The notes below the pieces were generated by a model, which was not told where the DNA came from, ran no database searches, and was given only the letters and a program-made list of their open reading frames with translations. This document shows positions 45,145 to 54,235 of a stretch of DNA of 64,000 nucleotides, one piece after another. The stretch lies in NCBI GenBank assembly GCA_023421245.1, contig JAEZTV010000033.1:156856-220855 (forward strand), written 5' to 3'. Positions within the stretch are counted from its first letter, which is position 1. Every line of letters begins with the position of its first letter. Both the position numbers and the translations under genes were made by a program. The stretch is from Bacillota bacterium (GTDB lineage: Bacteria > Bacillota > Clostridia > Oscillospirales > Ruminococcaceae).

Positions 45145-46128
45145 ATGAAGAAAAGACTATTGGCAATTACGTTATGTATTGCTATGTTGTTTATTACAAG
45201 TGCGTGTGCACAAAAATCAACAACAGTTGTTTTTGGTGACGCGGGCTGGGACAGCATGAAATTTCACAATGCGGTGGCGATGTACATTGCCGAAACAGCG
45301 TACGATTTAGAAACATCCGAGACATCCGGTTCTACAGCGGTGACCTATGGCGCACTGAAAACCGGTGATATTCATGTTTACATGGAGACATGGACCGACA
45401 GTATTACTACATACACCGATGATGTGGCGGCAGGAACCGTTACCGAGCTTGGTGTCAACTATGCCGATAACATTCAGGGGCTTTATGTGCCGCGTTATGT
45501 CATAGAAGGAGACGCACAGCGAGGAATTGAAGCGCTTGCCCCCGGCCTTAAAACAGTTGAGGATCTGGCAAAGTACAGCGACATCTTCACGGACCCTGAT
45601 GATACATCAAAGGGCAGAGTATACGGCGCTATCTCCGGCTGGGCAGTCGATGAGATTATGCGCAAGAAGATTGCGTTCTACGGTCTGGATGCTTCGTATA
45701 ATTACATCGATCCGGGCTCGGACGCAGCGCTTGCGGCAGCCATTGCGGGCGCTTACGAGAAAGGTGAGCCCATTGTGGCATATTATTGGGAGCCCGCCTG
45801 GATTACCGGAAAGTACGACCTTGTTCTGCTCGAAGATGCGCCCTACCAGGCAGAGCTATACCCAGAGGGCGAGTGTGAGTGCCCCTCCATCAGCCTTACC
45901 GTATCGGTTAACCCCGAGTTTCATAAGGAATATTCTGAATTTTGCGAGTTTTTAAGTAATTATTCCACTTCCAGTGCTCTGACCTCGGCGGCTCTTGCCT
46001 ATATCAACGAAAATGACGCCGAATACAATGAAGCGGCAACATGGTTCTTAACCGAGCACGATGAGTTGCTGGATCAGTGGCTGCCGGCAGACAAGGCACA
46101 GCTTGTTCGTGATGCCTTGTACAAGTAG
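45145..46128 (+). CDS. opuAC: Glycine betaine-type substrate-binding lipoprotein
   Basis: The 327-residue lipoprotein has lipobox FITSAC (C21), then an OpuAC/ProX-type domain (FGDAGWDSMKFHNAVAMYIA; YYWEPAWITGKYDL). It captures glycine betaine or a related compatible solute for the permease. AGGAGG precedes the ATG. First gene of a three-gene operon under the consensus promoter. Aromatic residues W243-like and W247-like in the YYWEPAW stretch may form the ligand box, by family analogy. Confidence 0.88.
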   Translation: MKKRLLAITLCIAMLFITSACAQKSTTVVFGDAGWDSMKFHNAVAMYIAETAYDLETSETSGSTAVTYGALKTGDIHVYMETWTDSITTYTDDVAAGTVTELGVNYADNIQGLYVPRYVIEGDAQRGIEALAPGLKTVEDLAKYSDIFTDPDDTSKGRVYGAISGWAVDEIMRKKIAFYGLDASYNYIDPGSDAALAAAIAGAYEKGEPIVAYYWEPAWITGKYDLVLLEDAPYQAELYPEGECECPSISLTVSVNPEFHKEYSEFCEFLSNYSTSSALTSAALAYINENDAEYNEAATWFLTEHDELLDQWLPADKAQLVRDALYK

Positions 46129-46134
46129 GGAGGT

Positions 46135-47007
46135 GTGGATTCATTGCCTGAATGGTTATTCGATTTCCCCAGCAGCTTCTATTTTGATATTAAAAAACCA
46201 ATCGATAGTGCGATTGAATATATGCTGCGTAATTGGAGTCCGTTTTTTGACGCGATCTCCTCTGCGCTTCGTGTTCTTTTATCGGCGGTAGGCACCGTTG
46301 TCAATCTCATTCCATGGTGGATGCTCATCCTTGCGGTATTTGCTGCAACATATATAACAAGCAAAAAGCTAAGCCGCGCGATATTGTACAGTGCAGCGCT
46401 GCTGTTTATTGGTGCAATCGGCCTGTGGGATATGATGTACGAGACGCTTACCATTATCATCACCTCGGTAATCATCTCGCTGCTCATCGGGCTTCCCACC
46501 GGCATCATTGTTTCATCGAGTAAAAGAATCAACTCGGTGATACGTCCGATTCTTGATACGATGCAGACCATGCCAAGCTTCGTTTATCTCATACCGGCGG
46601 TTATGCTGCTGGGTTTGGGGAACGTTCCGGCGGTAATCGCAACAACAATCTATGCGGTGCCCCCTGTTATCCGCCTGACCAGCCATGGAATTCAACAAGT
46701 GGACGCCGAGGTGGTGGAGGCGGCAAAGGCGTTTGGCTCAACCAAGATGCAAACCCTGTTTAAGGTTCAAATTCCGCAGGCACTGCCCACCATTATGACC
46801 GGTGTCAACCAAACCATAATGATGGCGATTGCGATGGTTGTCACCTGTTCAATGATTGGCGCAACCGGATTGGGGTCGGAGGTTTTAAAAGGCATCAACC
46901 GCTTAGAAAGCGGACGCGGCTTTGCAGCGGGTATCGCAATTGTAATTGTTGCGATTATTCTTGACAGATTAACACAGGGAATCTTTAAAAAGGAGGATGC
47001 ACGGTGA
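46135..47007 (+). CDS. opuAB: Glycine betaine ABC transporter permease
   Basis: The 290-residue permease has about six membrane segments and the EAA loop VEAAKAFGSTKMQTLFKVQI. The first codon is uncertain: GTG at 46135 is only 1 bp after GGGAGG, while TTG at 46144 has a 10-bp spacing and may be the real start. It works with the ATPase whose GTG overlaps its stop (GTGA). Confidence 0.88.
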   Translation: MDSLPEWLFDFPSSFYFDIKKPIDSAIEYMLRNWSPFFDAISSALRVLLSAVGTVVNLIPWWMLILAVFAATYITSKKLSRAILYSAALLFIGAIGLWDMMYETLTIIITSVIISLLIGLPTGIIVSSSKRINSVIRPILDTMQTMPSFVYLIPAVMLLGLGNVPAVIATTIYAVPPVIRLTSHGIQQVDAEVVEAAKAFGSTKMQTLFKVQIPQALPTIMTGVNQTIMMAIAMVVTCSMIGATGLGSEVLKGINRLESGRGFAAGIAIVIVAIILDRLTQGIFKKEDAR

Positions 47008-48188
47008 CAAGCGAAAATAATATCATTTTGCGCGTAGAGCATCTGACAAAGATGTTCGGTTCCAAAAAATCCGCTGCACGCGAGCTGCTTAAAAAAGGCT
47101 ATGGCCTTGATGAAATACGAAAGCGAACCGATGTTACCATCGCTGCGGACGACGTGTCGTTTGAGGTAGAGCGCGGAACGATATTTGCCTTAATCGGTCT
47201 GTCGGGATCCGGCAAATCCACCGTGGTTCGCTGCCTGAATATGCTGCAGCCGCCTACCTCAGGTAAAATCTATTACGAGGGCGAGGATATTGAACAATAC
47301 ACCAAGGAGCAGCTGCGTGATTTCAGACGCAAGAAAATCTCAATGGTGTTTCAAAGCTTTGGATTAATGTCGCACCGCGATGTGCTTGGCAATGTTGCAT
47401 ATGGTCTGGAGATTCGCGGCGTAAAGAAGAGCGAGCGCGAGGAAAAGGCCATGGAAATGATATCAATGGTCGGCCTAAGCGGGTGGGAACACAAAAGCAT
47501 CTCGAACCTAAGCGGCGGTATGCGCCAACGGGTAGGCATTGCAAGGGCTCTTGCAAATGATCCGGACATCCTGCTGATGGACGAACCCTTTTCCGCACTC
47601 GACCCGCTTGTGCGAAAGGAGATGCAGTTTGAGCTGCTTTCCATCCAAGAGAAGCTCAATACCACCGTAATCTTTATTACCCACGATATTGATGAGGCGT
47701 TTAAACTCGGCAATACGGTCGCCATTATGAGAAACGGCAGAATTATTCAGACCGCGACACCGGAAGAGATGTCCTCAAACCCTGCGGATGATTATGTGAA
47801 GGACTTTATTGACAGCGCCGATAAATCACAGATCTACTGCGTCAAAAACATTATGCAAACACCCGCTTGCTTAATGCGCTCGCGCGACGGTGTGAACCGT
47901 GCGTTGAAACAGATGCGCGACAACGGCATATCAAGCGCGTTTGTTGTGGGCGATAAGCTACAGCTGGATGGACTAATTACGCTTGAGCAGGCACTAAGGG
48001 TGAAGGCCGGAGAGCTTACAATTCAGGATGCAATTCTTACCGACCTGCCAACCACTACGGAGGATACCTCTATCTCTGACCTTATTCCCATCGCAGCTGA
48101 GGCAAAATATCCGATTGCGGTGGTAGACGCTAACAATCGCCTGAGAGGGATTGTTACAAAAGCCAAGGTACTTGCTTCACTGACATGA
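47004..48188 (+). CDS. opuAA: Glycine betaine ABC transporter ATPase with CBS pair
   Basis: The 394-residue ATPase has Walker A GLSGSGKST (65-73), signature LSGGMRQRVGIARALAND, LLMDEPFSALDPLVRKEM, and two C-terminal CBS domains (about 275-394). In OpuA-type transporters the CBS pair senses ionic strength, and in OpuC-type proteins c-di-AMP. It starts at GTG. Together with busR this gives osmotic control at both gene and protein level (inference). Confidence 0.9.
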   Translation: MTSENNIILRVEHLTKMFGSKKSAARELLKKGYGLDEIRKRTDVTIAADDVSFEVERGTIFALIGLSGSGKSTVVRCLNMLQPPTSGKIYYEGEDIEQYTKEQLRDFRRKKISMVFQSFGLMSHRDVLGNVAYGLEIRGVKKSEREEKAMEMISMVGLSGWEHKSISNLSGGMRQRVGIARALANDPDILLMDEPFSALDPLVRKEMQFELLSIQEKLNTTVIFITHDIDEAFKLGNTVAIMRNGRIIQTATPEEMSSNPADDYVKDFIDSADKSQIYCVKNIMQTPACLMRSRDGVNRALKQMRDNGISSAFVVGDKLQLDGLITLEQALRVKAGELTIQDAILTDLPTTTEDTSISDLIPIAAEAKYPIAVVDANNRLRGIVTKAKVLASLT

Positions 48189-48258
48189 TACAGGGGACAT
48201 ATACTTTAGATGTAAATGCCCGTGCTGTGCAACCAAACAGTAAAACACAAAGAATTAG

Positions 48259-48336
48259 AACTCCGGAGCTTTTATTCCTCAGCACCATCACGCGGCAATG
48301 GCGCCGGTGGTTGCTGCGGGTAGGGGTTTCGGAGTT
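48259..48336 (+). terminator. Long imperfect hairpin downstream of opuAA
   Basis: The outer arms AACTCCG/CGGAGTT enclose weaker pairing (CAGCACCA with TGGTTGCTG). It may end the opuA transcript, but the structure is irregular. Confidence 0.35.
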
Positions 48337-48463
48337 TAGTCTTCTGTTCGCCGGTTAATACTATCGTATTATCAAAAACAGCACTGTTGTAACAAAGAAA
48401 CAGATATGCTATATTACTAATAAGGCTTAGGCACAAAAATATGCGAAAGATAGGGTAATGATT

Positions 48464-48925
48464 ATGAGTAAGATTGAGATTGGCACCGTTGCACCTGACT
48501 TTGTTTTGTTGGATACCCTTGAGCAAGAGGTTCGTCTTTCGAATTATCGGGGCAAGAAGGTTTTATTGAGCTGGCATCCGATTGCATGGACCGGCGTATG
48601 CACCGACCAGATGCGTGCGCTTGAGTACCACTATGATAAATTCGCCGAGCTGAATACTGTTCCGCTTGGGCTTAGCGTTGACCCGAGCGCGTGCAAGAAG
48701 GCTTGGGCCGCAGTACTGAGCATTAAAAACGTGCCGCTTCTGTGCGATTTTTGGCCGCACGGTGAGACAGCGAAGGCATACGATATCTTTATTGAGGAAT
48801 ACGGTATGTCTGAGCGCGCAAACATTATTATTGATGAAAACGGGATTGTGAAATGGGTTCGGGTGTACCCTATTGCACAACTGCCCGACATCAACGAGGT
48901 GTTCGAGATTCTCAAAAGCCTGTAA
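48464..48925 (+). CDS. Peroxiredoxin (AhpC/TSA family)
   Basis: The 153-residue thioredoxin-fold protein has the peroxidatic motif P-x3-T-x2-C with C46 (WHPIAWTGVC). It reduces peroxides using a thiol partner. A second cysteine candidate lies at CKKAW. The upstream ATG at 48458 is an alternative start. It is a single gene ending at a strong terminator. Confidence 0.85.
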   Translation: MSKIEIGTVAPDFVLLDTLEQEVRLSNYRGKKVLLSWHPIAWTGVCTDQMRALEYHYDKFAELNTVPLGLSVDPSACKKAWAAVLSIKNVPLLCDFWPHGETAKAYDIFIEEYGMSERANIIIDENGIVKWVRVYPIAQLPDINEVFEILKSL

Positions 48926-48945
48926 AACCATCCATTGCATCTAGT

Positions 48946-48984
48946 AAACGGGGAAGTATCATTTGCGTTGATACTTCCCCGTTT
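48946..48984. terminator. Bidirectional terminator between peroxiredoxin and mmcQ-like genes
   Basis: A perfect 16-bp stem (AAACGGGGAAGTATCA and complement, 7-nt loop) is present. The mmcQ-like reading frame runs into this stem. Confidence 0.9.
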
Positions 48985-49423
48985 TATTATTTGTACCGAT
49001 TGCCCCATGCTCCAATGAGCGGGTTGCAATACCGTTGCCCGGCTTGCCGGGCAACGTACTTGTGGTTCGTTGTTGTTTTATATCTTTGGGCATAGTCAGG
49101 CAAAAGCTGTGTTCAATCATCCTATGTAAATCCTCATCCGATACATCCGAGCCAATCGCAACGGTGTTCCAGTGCTGCTTATTCATATGGTAGGCCGGTG
49201 TTACTCCGGTATGTACCTGTCGCAGAAAGTCGGCCCGCATCGGCTCACATTTTAGGTTAACACATAAACCGTCACGCTCATAGATAAACGCAAAGGCTTT
49301 TTTGTTCTTCTTATGACGTATTGCCGCCCACGCCTTTCCCGCGCTTGGGTCGTCATGAAAGGGATAGTCCTCATACGCGTCCGCGTAGGTAAGACAGTAG
49401 TCAATCAGTTCACGCCTTGTCAT
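48959..49423 (-). CDS. MmcQ/YjbR family protein with extended C-terminus
   Basis: The 154-residue protein has a complete MmcQ/YjbR domain to about residue 115 (AWAAIRHKKNKKAFAFIYE; KQHWNTVAIG; MIEHSFCLTMPK). The family is small, cytoplasmic and of unclear function, sometimes annotated as DNA-binding. The last about 40 residues are Thr/Gly/Asn-rich, unlike the family, and the frame ends inside the terminator stem, which suggests a lost stop codon. GGGGGAGGG precedes the ATG at 49423. Confidence 0.8.
   Translation of the reverse strand: MTRRELIDYCLTYADAYEDYPFHDDPSAGKAWAAIRHKKNKKAFAFIYERDGLCVNLKCEPMRADFLRQVHTGVTPAYHMNKQHWNTVAIGSDVSDEDLHRMIEHSFCLTMPKDIKQQRTTSTLPGKPGNGIATRSLEHGAIGTNNKTGKYQRK
49034..49055 (-). 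terminator. Hairpin inside the extended mmcQ-like tail
   Basis: A 9-bp perfect stem GTTGCCCGG with a CTTG loop lies within the non-homologous tail region; it could be an old terminator. Confidence 0.4.
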
Positions 49424-49566
49424 TGCACGCCCTCCCCCATACCGATAAAACATCGGCTGCTTCGCCCGCCCCGCTCGAGCATTTCGTAATAAGTTGCGGC
49501 TCTTACAACCTCATACGCTTTCCCTTTAGGGCGGCATCGCCGCGGCTTTATCATAAGCATCTCCAT
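49420..49566 (-). CDS. Small basic protein coupled to the mmcQ-like gene
   Basis: A 48-residue frame starts at an ATG with GGGGGAG about 8 bp upstream and its TGA overlaps the mmcQ-like ATG. It reads MEMLMIKPRRCRPKGKAYEV then VRAATYYEML, is Arg/Lys-rich and has no recognised domain. The coupling suggests it is translated. Confidence 0.45.
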   Translation of the reverse strand: MEMLMIKPRRCRPKGKAYEVVRAATYYEMLERGGRSSRCFIGMGEGVQ

Positions 49567-49744
49567 TGCAATTGCTCCCCCCCGCCTGATGCTCGGGGTA
49601 CGCATGAAGCACGGCTCACTTTATATTCCAGCGTATCAAAACAAAACCAATCTGTCAATAAAGGGTATGACGATAATCATAGACAAACAACAGAGAAGCC
49701 CCGGTCCCCTGATACCGCTCTATAGCGTGATGTATACGGTAAAG

Positions 49745-50956
49745 CTATTGTTGCATCTGCAAAAGCGTGCGGATCAGACTATGGGCAACGTATGCCACAT
49801 CATCATCGCTCAAGCGGGTGTGCAGCGGCAGCGTAATCTCGTTTTGGTACTGCGCATACGCGCACGGATAATCCTCGATGTAATATCCAAGCCTTTTATA
49901 CGCGCTGAACATCGGCAACGGTTTGTAATGCACATTTGCCGAAACTCCCTTTTCCGCCAATTGCTGAATGATTCGGTTTCGCGATACCTCATTATACCCC
50001 GCAACCCGCAGCGGATAGAGGTGCATGCTAGACTGCGCATTGTCAAAACTATGCCCGGGCAGGATAAACCTTGCATCACTTAATAACAAGTTGTATAATT
50101 CCACAATCTCTTTACGGCGCGCAAGTATCGACCGGTAACGCCGAAGCTGCGCTACACCAATTGCTGCCAACACGTCGGGCATATTGTTCTTATACCCGGG
50201 CAGCAGAATATCGTATTCCCAACCGCCCTTCTGCGTCTTTTGGTAGGCATCCTTGGTTTGGCCGTGAAGTGCATACAAGAAGAACTGCCGATACAGGTCC
50301 TCATCTCTAATTCCAGAAAGAGAACGCCATGTGATTGCCCCCCCTTCCGCGGTTGTAAGATTCTTCACCGCGTGAAACGAAAAGGCTGAAAAATCTGCGG
50401 ACGCACCGCTGCGTACACCTTGATAAACCGCACCGAGTGAATGTGAGGCATCAGCGATAACCGCAATGCGTCCCATTGCCTGCTGCAGCACGCTGTTTGT
50501 CGAAAAGAGTGCCCTTTTCTCCTCCGCAATTGCGATGAGACGTGTATAGTCGCACATCATGCCCGCAACATCCACCCCAATAATTGCCTTGGTCCTGACG
50601 GTGACAGCTTGCTCGGCGAGCGAACAATCAATCAGAAAAGAATCCTTTGCGGTATCAATAAAAACCGGCCTTGCACCTACATGTAAAATAACACTTGCCG
50701 TCGCGGTATAGGTGTACGGCGTGGTGATAACCTCATCCCCTTCCCCAATTCCCAATACGCGCAGGGCAAGCTCCATCGCCGCCGTAGCGGAGTTAAGACA
50801 TACAAACTGTTTGGTACCGCAAAACCCGGCAAGTCCATGCTCAAGCTCGCGAGTCTTAGGCCCTGTGGTAATCCAGCCGGAACGCAGCACCGCCACAACC
50901 TCGTCAATCTCCTGTTGTGTAATATCCGGGGGAGAAAATGCAACCTCTCTGTCCAT
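49745..50956 (-). CDS. DegT/DnrJ/EryC1/StrS sugar aminotransferase
   Basis: The 403-residue PLP enzyme has the family N-terminus (SPPDITQQEIDEV, SGWITTGPKT) and PLP lysine K198 in FSFHAVKNLTTAEGG. It is closest in pattern to ArnB-type nucleotide-sugar aminotransferases, which aminate 4-keto sugars for glycan or antibiotic synthesis. It stands alone without other sugar-nucleotide genes, so the product is unknown. Start 50956 has AGGAGATG upstream. Confidence 0.85.
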   Translation of the reverse strand: MDREVAFSPPDITQQEIDEVVAVLRSGWITTGPKTRELEHGLAGFCGTKQFVCLNSATAAMELALRVLGIGEGDEVITTPYTYTATASVILHVGARPVFIDTAKDSFLIDCSLAEQAVTVRTKAIIGVDVAGMMCDYTRLIAIAEEKRALFSTNSVLQQAMGRIAVIADASHSLGAVYQGVRSGASADFSAFSFHAVKNLTTAEGGAITWRSLSGIRDEDLYRQFFLYALHGQTKDAYQKTQKGGWEYDILLPGYKNNMPDVLAAIGVAQLRRYRSILARRKEIVELYNLLLSDARFILPGHSFDNAQSSMHLYPLRVAGYNEVSRNRIIQQLAEKGVSANVHYKPLPMFSAYKRLGYYIEDYPCAYAQYQNEITLPLHTRLSDDDVAYVAHSLIRTLLQMQQ

Positions 50957-51128
50957 CCAATCATCTCCTAATTCCATAAACATACCGGATAGAACTATAC
51001 TCGGTGTAAGCCAGCTTACTTGCTGGTTACTTTAAAAGTTGTTATACTACATAGTTTTTTAGCATTACCTTTTTTGCACAGTTTATGCCGAAACCACAAA
51101 AACTCTTTTGCGTGCCTATGTGCCGGAT

Positions 51129-51156
51129 TTGACGGCATTATGGTATGTGTTATAAT
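51129..51156 (+). promoter_or_regulatory. Promoter of the GH10 xylanase gene
   Basis: TTGACG (51129-51134) and TATAAT (51151-51156) have a 16-bp spacer, about 80 bp before the start codon. Confidence 0.7.
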
Positions 51157-51236
51157 ATGGGTACCATTCAAGTAATTATCATACTATACCGACAAACAAT
51201 TGCCTGTACCGAGTAAATATGAGAGGACGGATTGCA

Positions 51237-52982
51237 ATGATAACCCCAAAAACCACCCGGTTCCTGACCGCCCTTGCTTGTATTGTCTGCCTTGTTGTAT
51301 CCATTATGTTGCCTTCATGTACAAATGGTGCGGTTGACGATGTCATTTCCGACCTGCCGCCAGAGGTATCCCACGAACCGGCACCCATAGAGCAAACCGA
51401 GCAAAACGGCGATTGGCCGGACGAGTTTTCGCTGTGTGAGGCTTATAAGGATGATTTTCTGATCGGCACAATCTATACGGATGCCAGCAAAACCGGCAAG
51501 GATAATGTGCTTACCTTACGGCATTTTAATGCCATTACACCGGAAAATATTATGAAGCCCGAATACATGCAACCCTCAAACGGCTCCTTCTACTTTAACG
51601 AATCCGATGTTATGATGGATTTTGCACAGCAAAGCAACCTTAAGGTTATCGGTCACACACTTGCTTGGCATCAGCAAACCGGAGATTGGCTTGGCAAAAA
51701 TGTAAGCCGCGAGGAAGCAATTGGGCAGCTCCGCAATCACATCACAAATATTGTTGGCAAATATAAGGGCAAGATTATTGCATGGGACGTTGTGAATGAA
51801 GCGATTGCAGACGATGCCACCCTGCCCGCTGACGGCGATTGGACCAAGTGTCTGCGTAAAACCCAGTGGCTGGACTCAATTGGCAGCGATTATATCGCCT
51901 TGGCGTTTACGTTTGCACGCGAAGCAGACCCTGACGTTACGCTATATTACAACGATTATAATCTGGATTCAAAGAAAAAAGCGGATATTGTTTATGCCAT
52001 GGTCAAGGATCTGCGCGAAAAAGACATTCCGGTTGATGGGATCGGCATGCAGGGACATTACAATCTTGATACCTCCCCAAACTCGGTAAAAGCAGTCCTT
52101 GAGATGTTTAGCGAGTTGGGCGTTGAGATTAGCATTACCGAGCTTGATATTACCGTAAACGATGCAACCGCCGCGGGATTAACCGAAGAGCAGGAGATTA
52201 AGCAAGCAATTGTATACGCACAGCTCTTTAGCGCGTTCAAGGAGTATAAGGACGCTATTGCTCGTGTTACCTTCTGGGGCTATGTGGACAACAAAAGCTG
52301 GCGTGCAGAGCGGTTCCCCTGCCTGTTCAATGCAGACTTTACACCCAAGCAGGCCGCCTACGCGGTACTCGATCCCGAAAAATATCTTACGCTGCACAAT
52401 GTAGAAACCGCCGTACCCGCTAAGATTGCAGAGGCAAAGTATGGGTCGCCTGTCATTGACGCAGAGATTGACGATGTATGGGGCACATGCCCTGAGATTA
52501 CCGTCAACAACGCTGCAATGGCATGGGAGGGCGCAAAGGGTACGGTTCGGGTGCTTTGGGATGAAACAACCATCTATGTATTGTTTGAGGTAATGGACAG
52601 CGTTTTGAATAAATCCTCCCCCAACGAATATGAGCACGATTCGGTAGAAATATTCTTAGACCAGAACATGGGCAAGACCGCATTCTATGAGACAGACGAC
52701 GGACAGTATCGTGTGAACTTTGAAGGGTTGGAATCGTTCGGAACGATTCCCGATAAAACCGGTTTTGCTTCCAAAGCAAAAATAATTGATGGCGGTTATC
52801 TGATAGAGATGGCTATTCCGCTCGTTCTGGAGGCGAAGGAAGGTATGAAGATGGGCTTTGACGCACAGGTAAATGATAGCGATGATACCGGCGCGCGCCA
52901 AAGCATTATGAAATTCAATGACTTGACCAACAACTCCTATCTCAGCGCGGAAAAATGGGGCGAACTTTTGTTGGTAAAATGA
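51237..52982 (+). CDS. Lipoprotein endo-1,4-beta-xylanase, GH10 with CBM9-like domain
   Basis: From the ATG at 51237 (AGAGGA upstream) the 581-residue protein has a signal peptide with lipobox MLPSC (C28), an acidic linker, and a GH10 barrel with acid/base E188 (WDVVNEAI) and nucleophile E302 (ITELDIT). After about residue 395 a CBM9-like domain follows (VIDAEIDDVWGTC; VRVLWDETTIYVLFEV). It cuts xylan at the cell surface, complementing the arabinofuranosidases that remove side chains. The upstream ATG at 51219 is less likely. Confidence 0.92.
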   Translation: MITPKTTRFLTALACIVCLVVSIMLPSCTNGAVDDVISDLPPEVSHEPAPIEQTEQNGDWPDEFSLCEAYKDDFLIGTIYTDASKTGKDNVLTLRHFNAITPENIMKPEYMQPSNGSFYFNESDVMMDFAQQSNLKVIGHTLAWHQQTGDWLGKNVSREEAIGQLRNHITNIVGKYKGKIIAWDVVNEAIADDATLPADGDWTKCLRKTQWLDSIGSDYIALAFTFAREADPDVTLYYNDYNLDSKKKADIVYAMVKDLREKDIPVDGIGMQGHYNLDTSPNSVKAVLEMFSELGVEISITELDITVNDATAAGLTEEQEIKQAIVYAQLFSAFKEYKDAIARVTFWGYVDNKSWRAERFPCLFNADFTPKQAAYAVLDPEKYLTLHNVETAVPAKIAEAKYGSPVIDAEIDDVWGTCPEITVNNAAMAWEGAKGTVRVLWDETTIYVLFEVMDSVLNKSSPNEYEHDSVEIFLDQNMGKTAFYETDDGQYRVNFEGLESFGTIPDKTGFASKAKIIDGGYLIEMAIPLVLEAKEGMKMGFDAQVNDSDDTGARQSIMKFNDLTNNSYLSAEKWGELLLVK

Positions 52983-53010
52983 TAGCAGCATCAATAATTC
53001 TGTAAAGTAA

Positions 53011-53059
53011 AAACAGAGCATATGAAGCATTCCGGCAAGGAAGCTCATATGCTCTGTTT
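53011..53059. terminator. Bidirectional terminator between xylanase and TIM-barrel genes
   Basis: A perfect 15-bp stem (AAACAGAGCATATGA and complement, 53011-53025 with 53045-53059) is followed by T-rich sequence. Confidence 0.85.
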
Positions 53060-53070
53060 GTTTTCAGGTA

Positions 53071-53823
53071 TTATATCCTCTGCAGATGTTTATATGTTGT
53101 TATATTTTTATGTATATTTGTTTTATCAAACGGCTTGAATATCACGTTCTTATGCTTTAGCTTAGGCAGAATAGACACAAATCCCTGATTGGCAAGAAGA
53201 CTGCCCTCATAGATGTTCAGGTGCTCGTCGTGGTCGGCGTGGTTGCTGTGCAGGTAAACGGTGTGGCAGAACCCCTCCATTTCGTTGTAAAACTGTTGCA
53301 ACGGAATCCCACTGTAAGCGAGTGCGTGACCAATATCACACGCTAAACCCAAATTACTGCAGTTTATACCTTTGACAATCCGAAGCAAAATCTGCGGGGT
53401 ATATTCAAAGGTGTTGCATAAAGATATCCGTATTCCGTCCGTTTCCTGTAAGATGGCTTTCCAGAAGCGAATGGAATTTTGCACATATGTATCGTCATAA
53501 AAATCAAGCTTTATCATTGGTAAAAAGTTGGATAGGTATATGATTTCTTGGCTGCCGATTTGCTTTGCAAACGAGATGCTCTCAAGCACCTTCTGCTTTA
53601 CAATCTCTGCAATCTGTTTTTCGGCTGCGGCAGGATTAAGATCGATGTAAGGCCCGTCTGTGATGACTATTTTACCATACCGTTTACTTAAAAAAGCATC
53701 TGCATCCATTTGATACGGTGTATTAAGATAATTGGTATACAAAGGGTTCTCAACATTGATAATATCAATCTCGGGCAGTATCTCCTCCATAATGCTACTA
53801 ATATCAAAGCCGACTCCTAACAT
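53071..53823 (-). CDS. TIM-barrel protein, sugar isomerase/epimerase-like
   Basis: The 250-residue protein from the ATG at 53823 (GAGGGAATG upstream) resembles AP endonuclease 2-type xylose isomerase-like barrels: NLGLACDIGHALAYSG and HTVYLHSNHADHDEH carry likely metal ligands. The substrate is unknown. Proximity to the xylanase is only suggestive. Confidence 0.6.
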   Translation of the reverse strand: MLGVGFDISSIMEEILPEIDIINVENPLYTNYLNTPYQMDADAFLSKRYGKIVITDGPYIDLNPAAAEKQIAEIVKQKVLESISFAKQIGSQEIIYLSNFLPMIKLDFYDDTYVQNSIRFWKAILQETDGIRISLCNTFEYTPQILLRIVKGINCSNLGLACDIGHALAYSGIPLQQFYNEMEGFCHTVYLHSNHADHDEHLNIYEGSLLANQGFVSILPKLKHKNVIFKPFDKTNIHKNITTYKHLQRI

Positions 53824-54126
53824 AACATTCCCTCGTTTAAAGCATTTTCTTGTATTATATACAACATATGTTCTTATTACAAGTGCTATTGCAGTCCGCT
53901 GTGGCTGTTTTTCATAATCCATGCTCGAATCTTTTGATTGCCCGGAAAATAGATTCAAGCCCCCGCCCCTCCTTTTTCCCGCAAGCCGCCGGCAAACTAT
54001 AAGCGAATCATAAAAAGATTTTTGATTGAAATCCAGTCAACCTTTTACCCGGAATATCAAGTGCGCCCACGTATTTTGCAATGCTATCATTAGCGGTGCG
54101 TGGCCTTTATTCACCTTTTAAACCGT
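53824..54126. other. Intergenic region
   Basis: It lies upstream of the TIM-barrel gene (minus) and the response-regulator operon (plus). No RNA or gene was recognised; the frame extension of the TIM-barrel gene into this region has no ribosome binding site. Confidence 0.4.
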
Positions 54127-54155
54127 TTTACAAAGCCGGATAGATATGCTACAGT
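54127..54155 (+). promoter_or_regulatory. Promoter of the yesNM-type operon
   Basis: TTTACA (54127-54132) and TACAGT (54150-54155) have a 17-bp spacer. Confidence 0.55.
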
Positions 54156-54235
54156 ATTGAAGCAATAGCATCCTTGCGGGCAAGAAAACTTTGCGCTGTG
54201 CACAGGATGCGTACTAGAAAAGGAGCCGATGCGAA

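Noticed and set aside
48272..48526. 84-codon minus-strand frame between opuAA and peroxiredoxin
   Set aside because: It runs antisense through the peroxiredoxin start and an imperfect hairpin, with no ribosome binding site.
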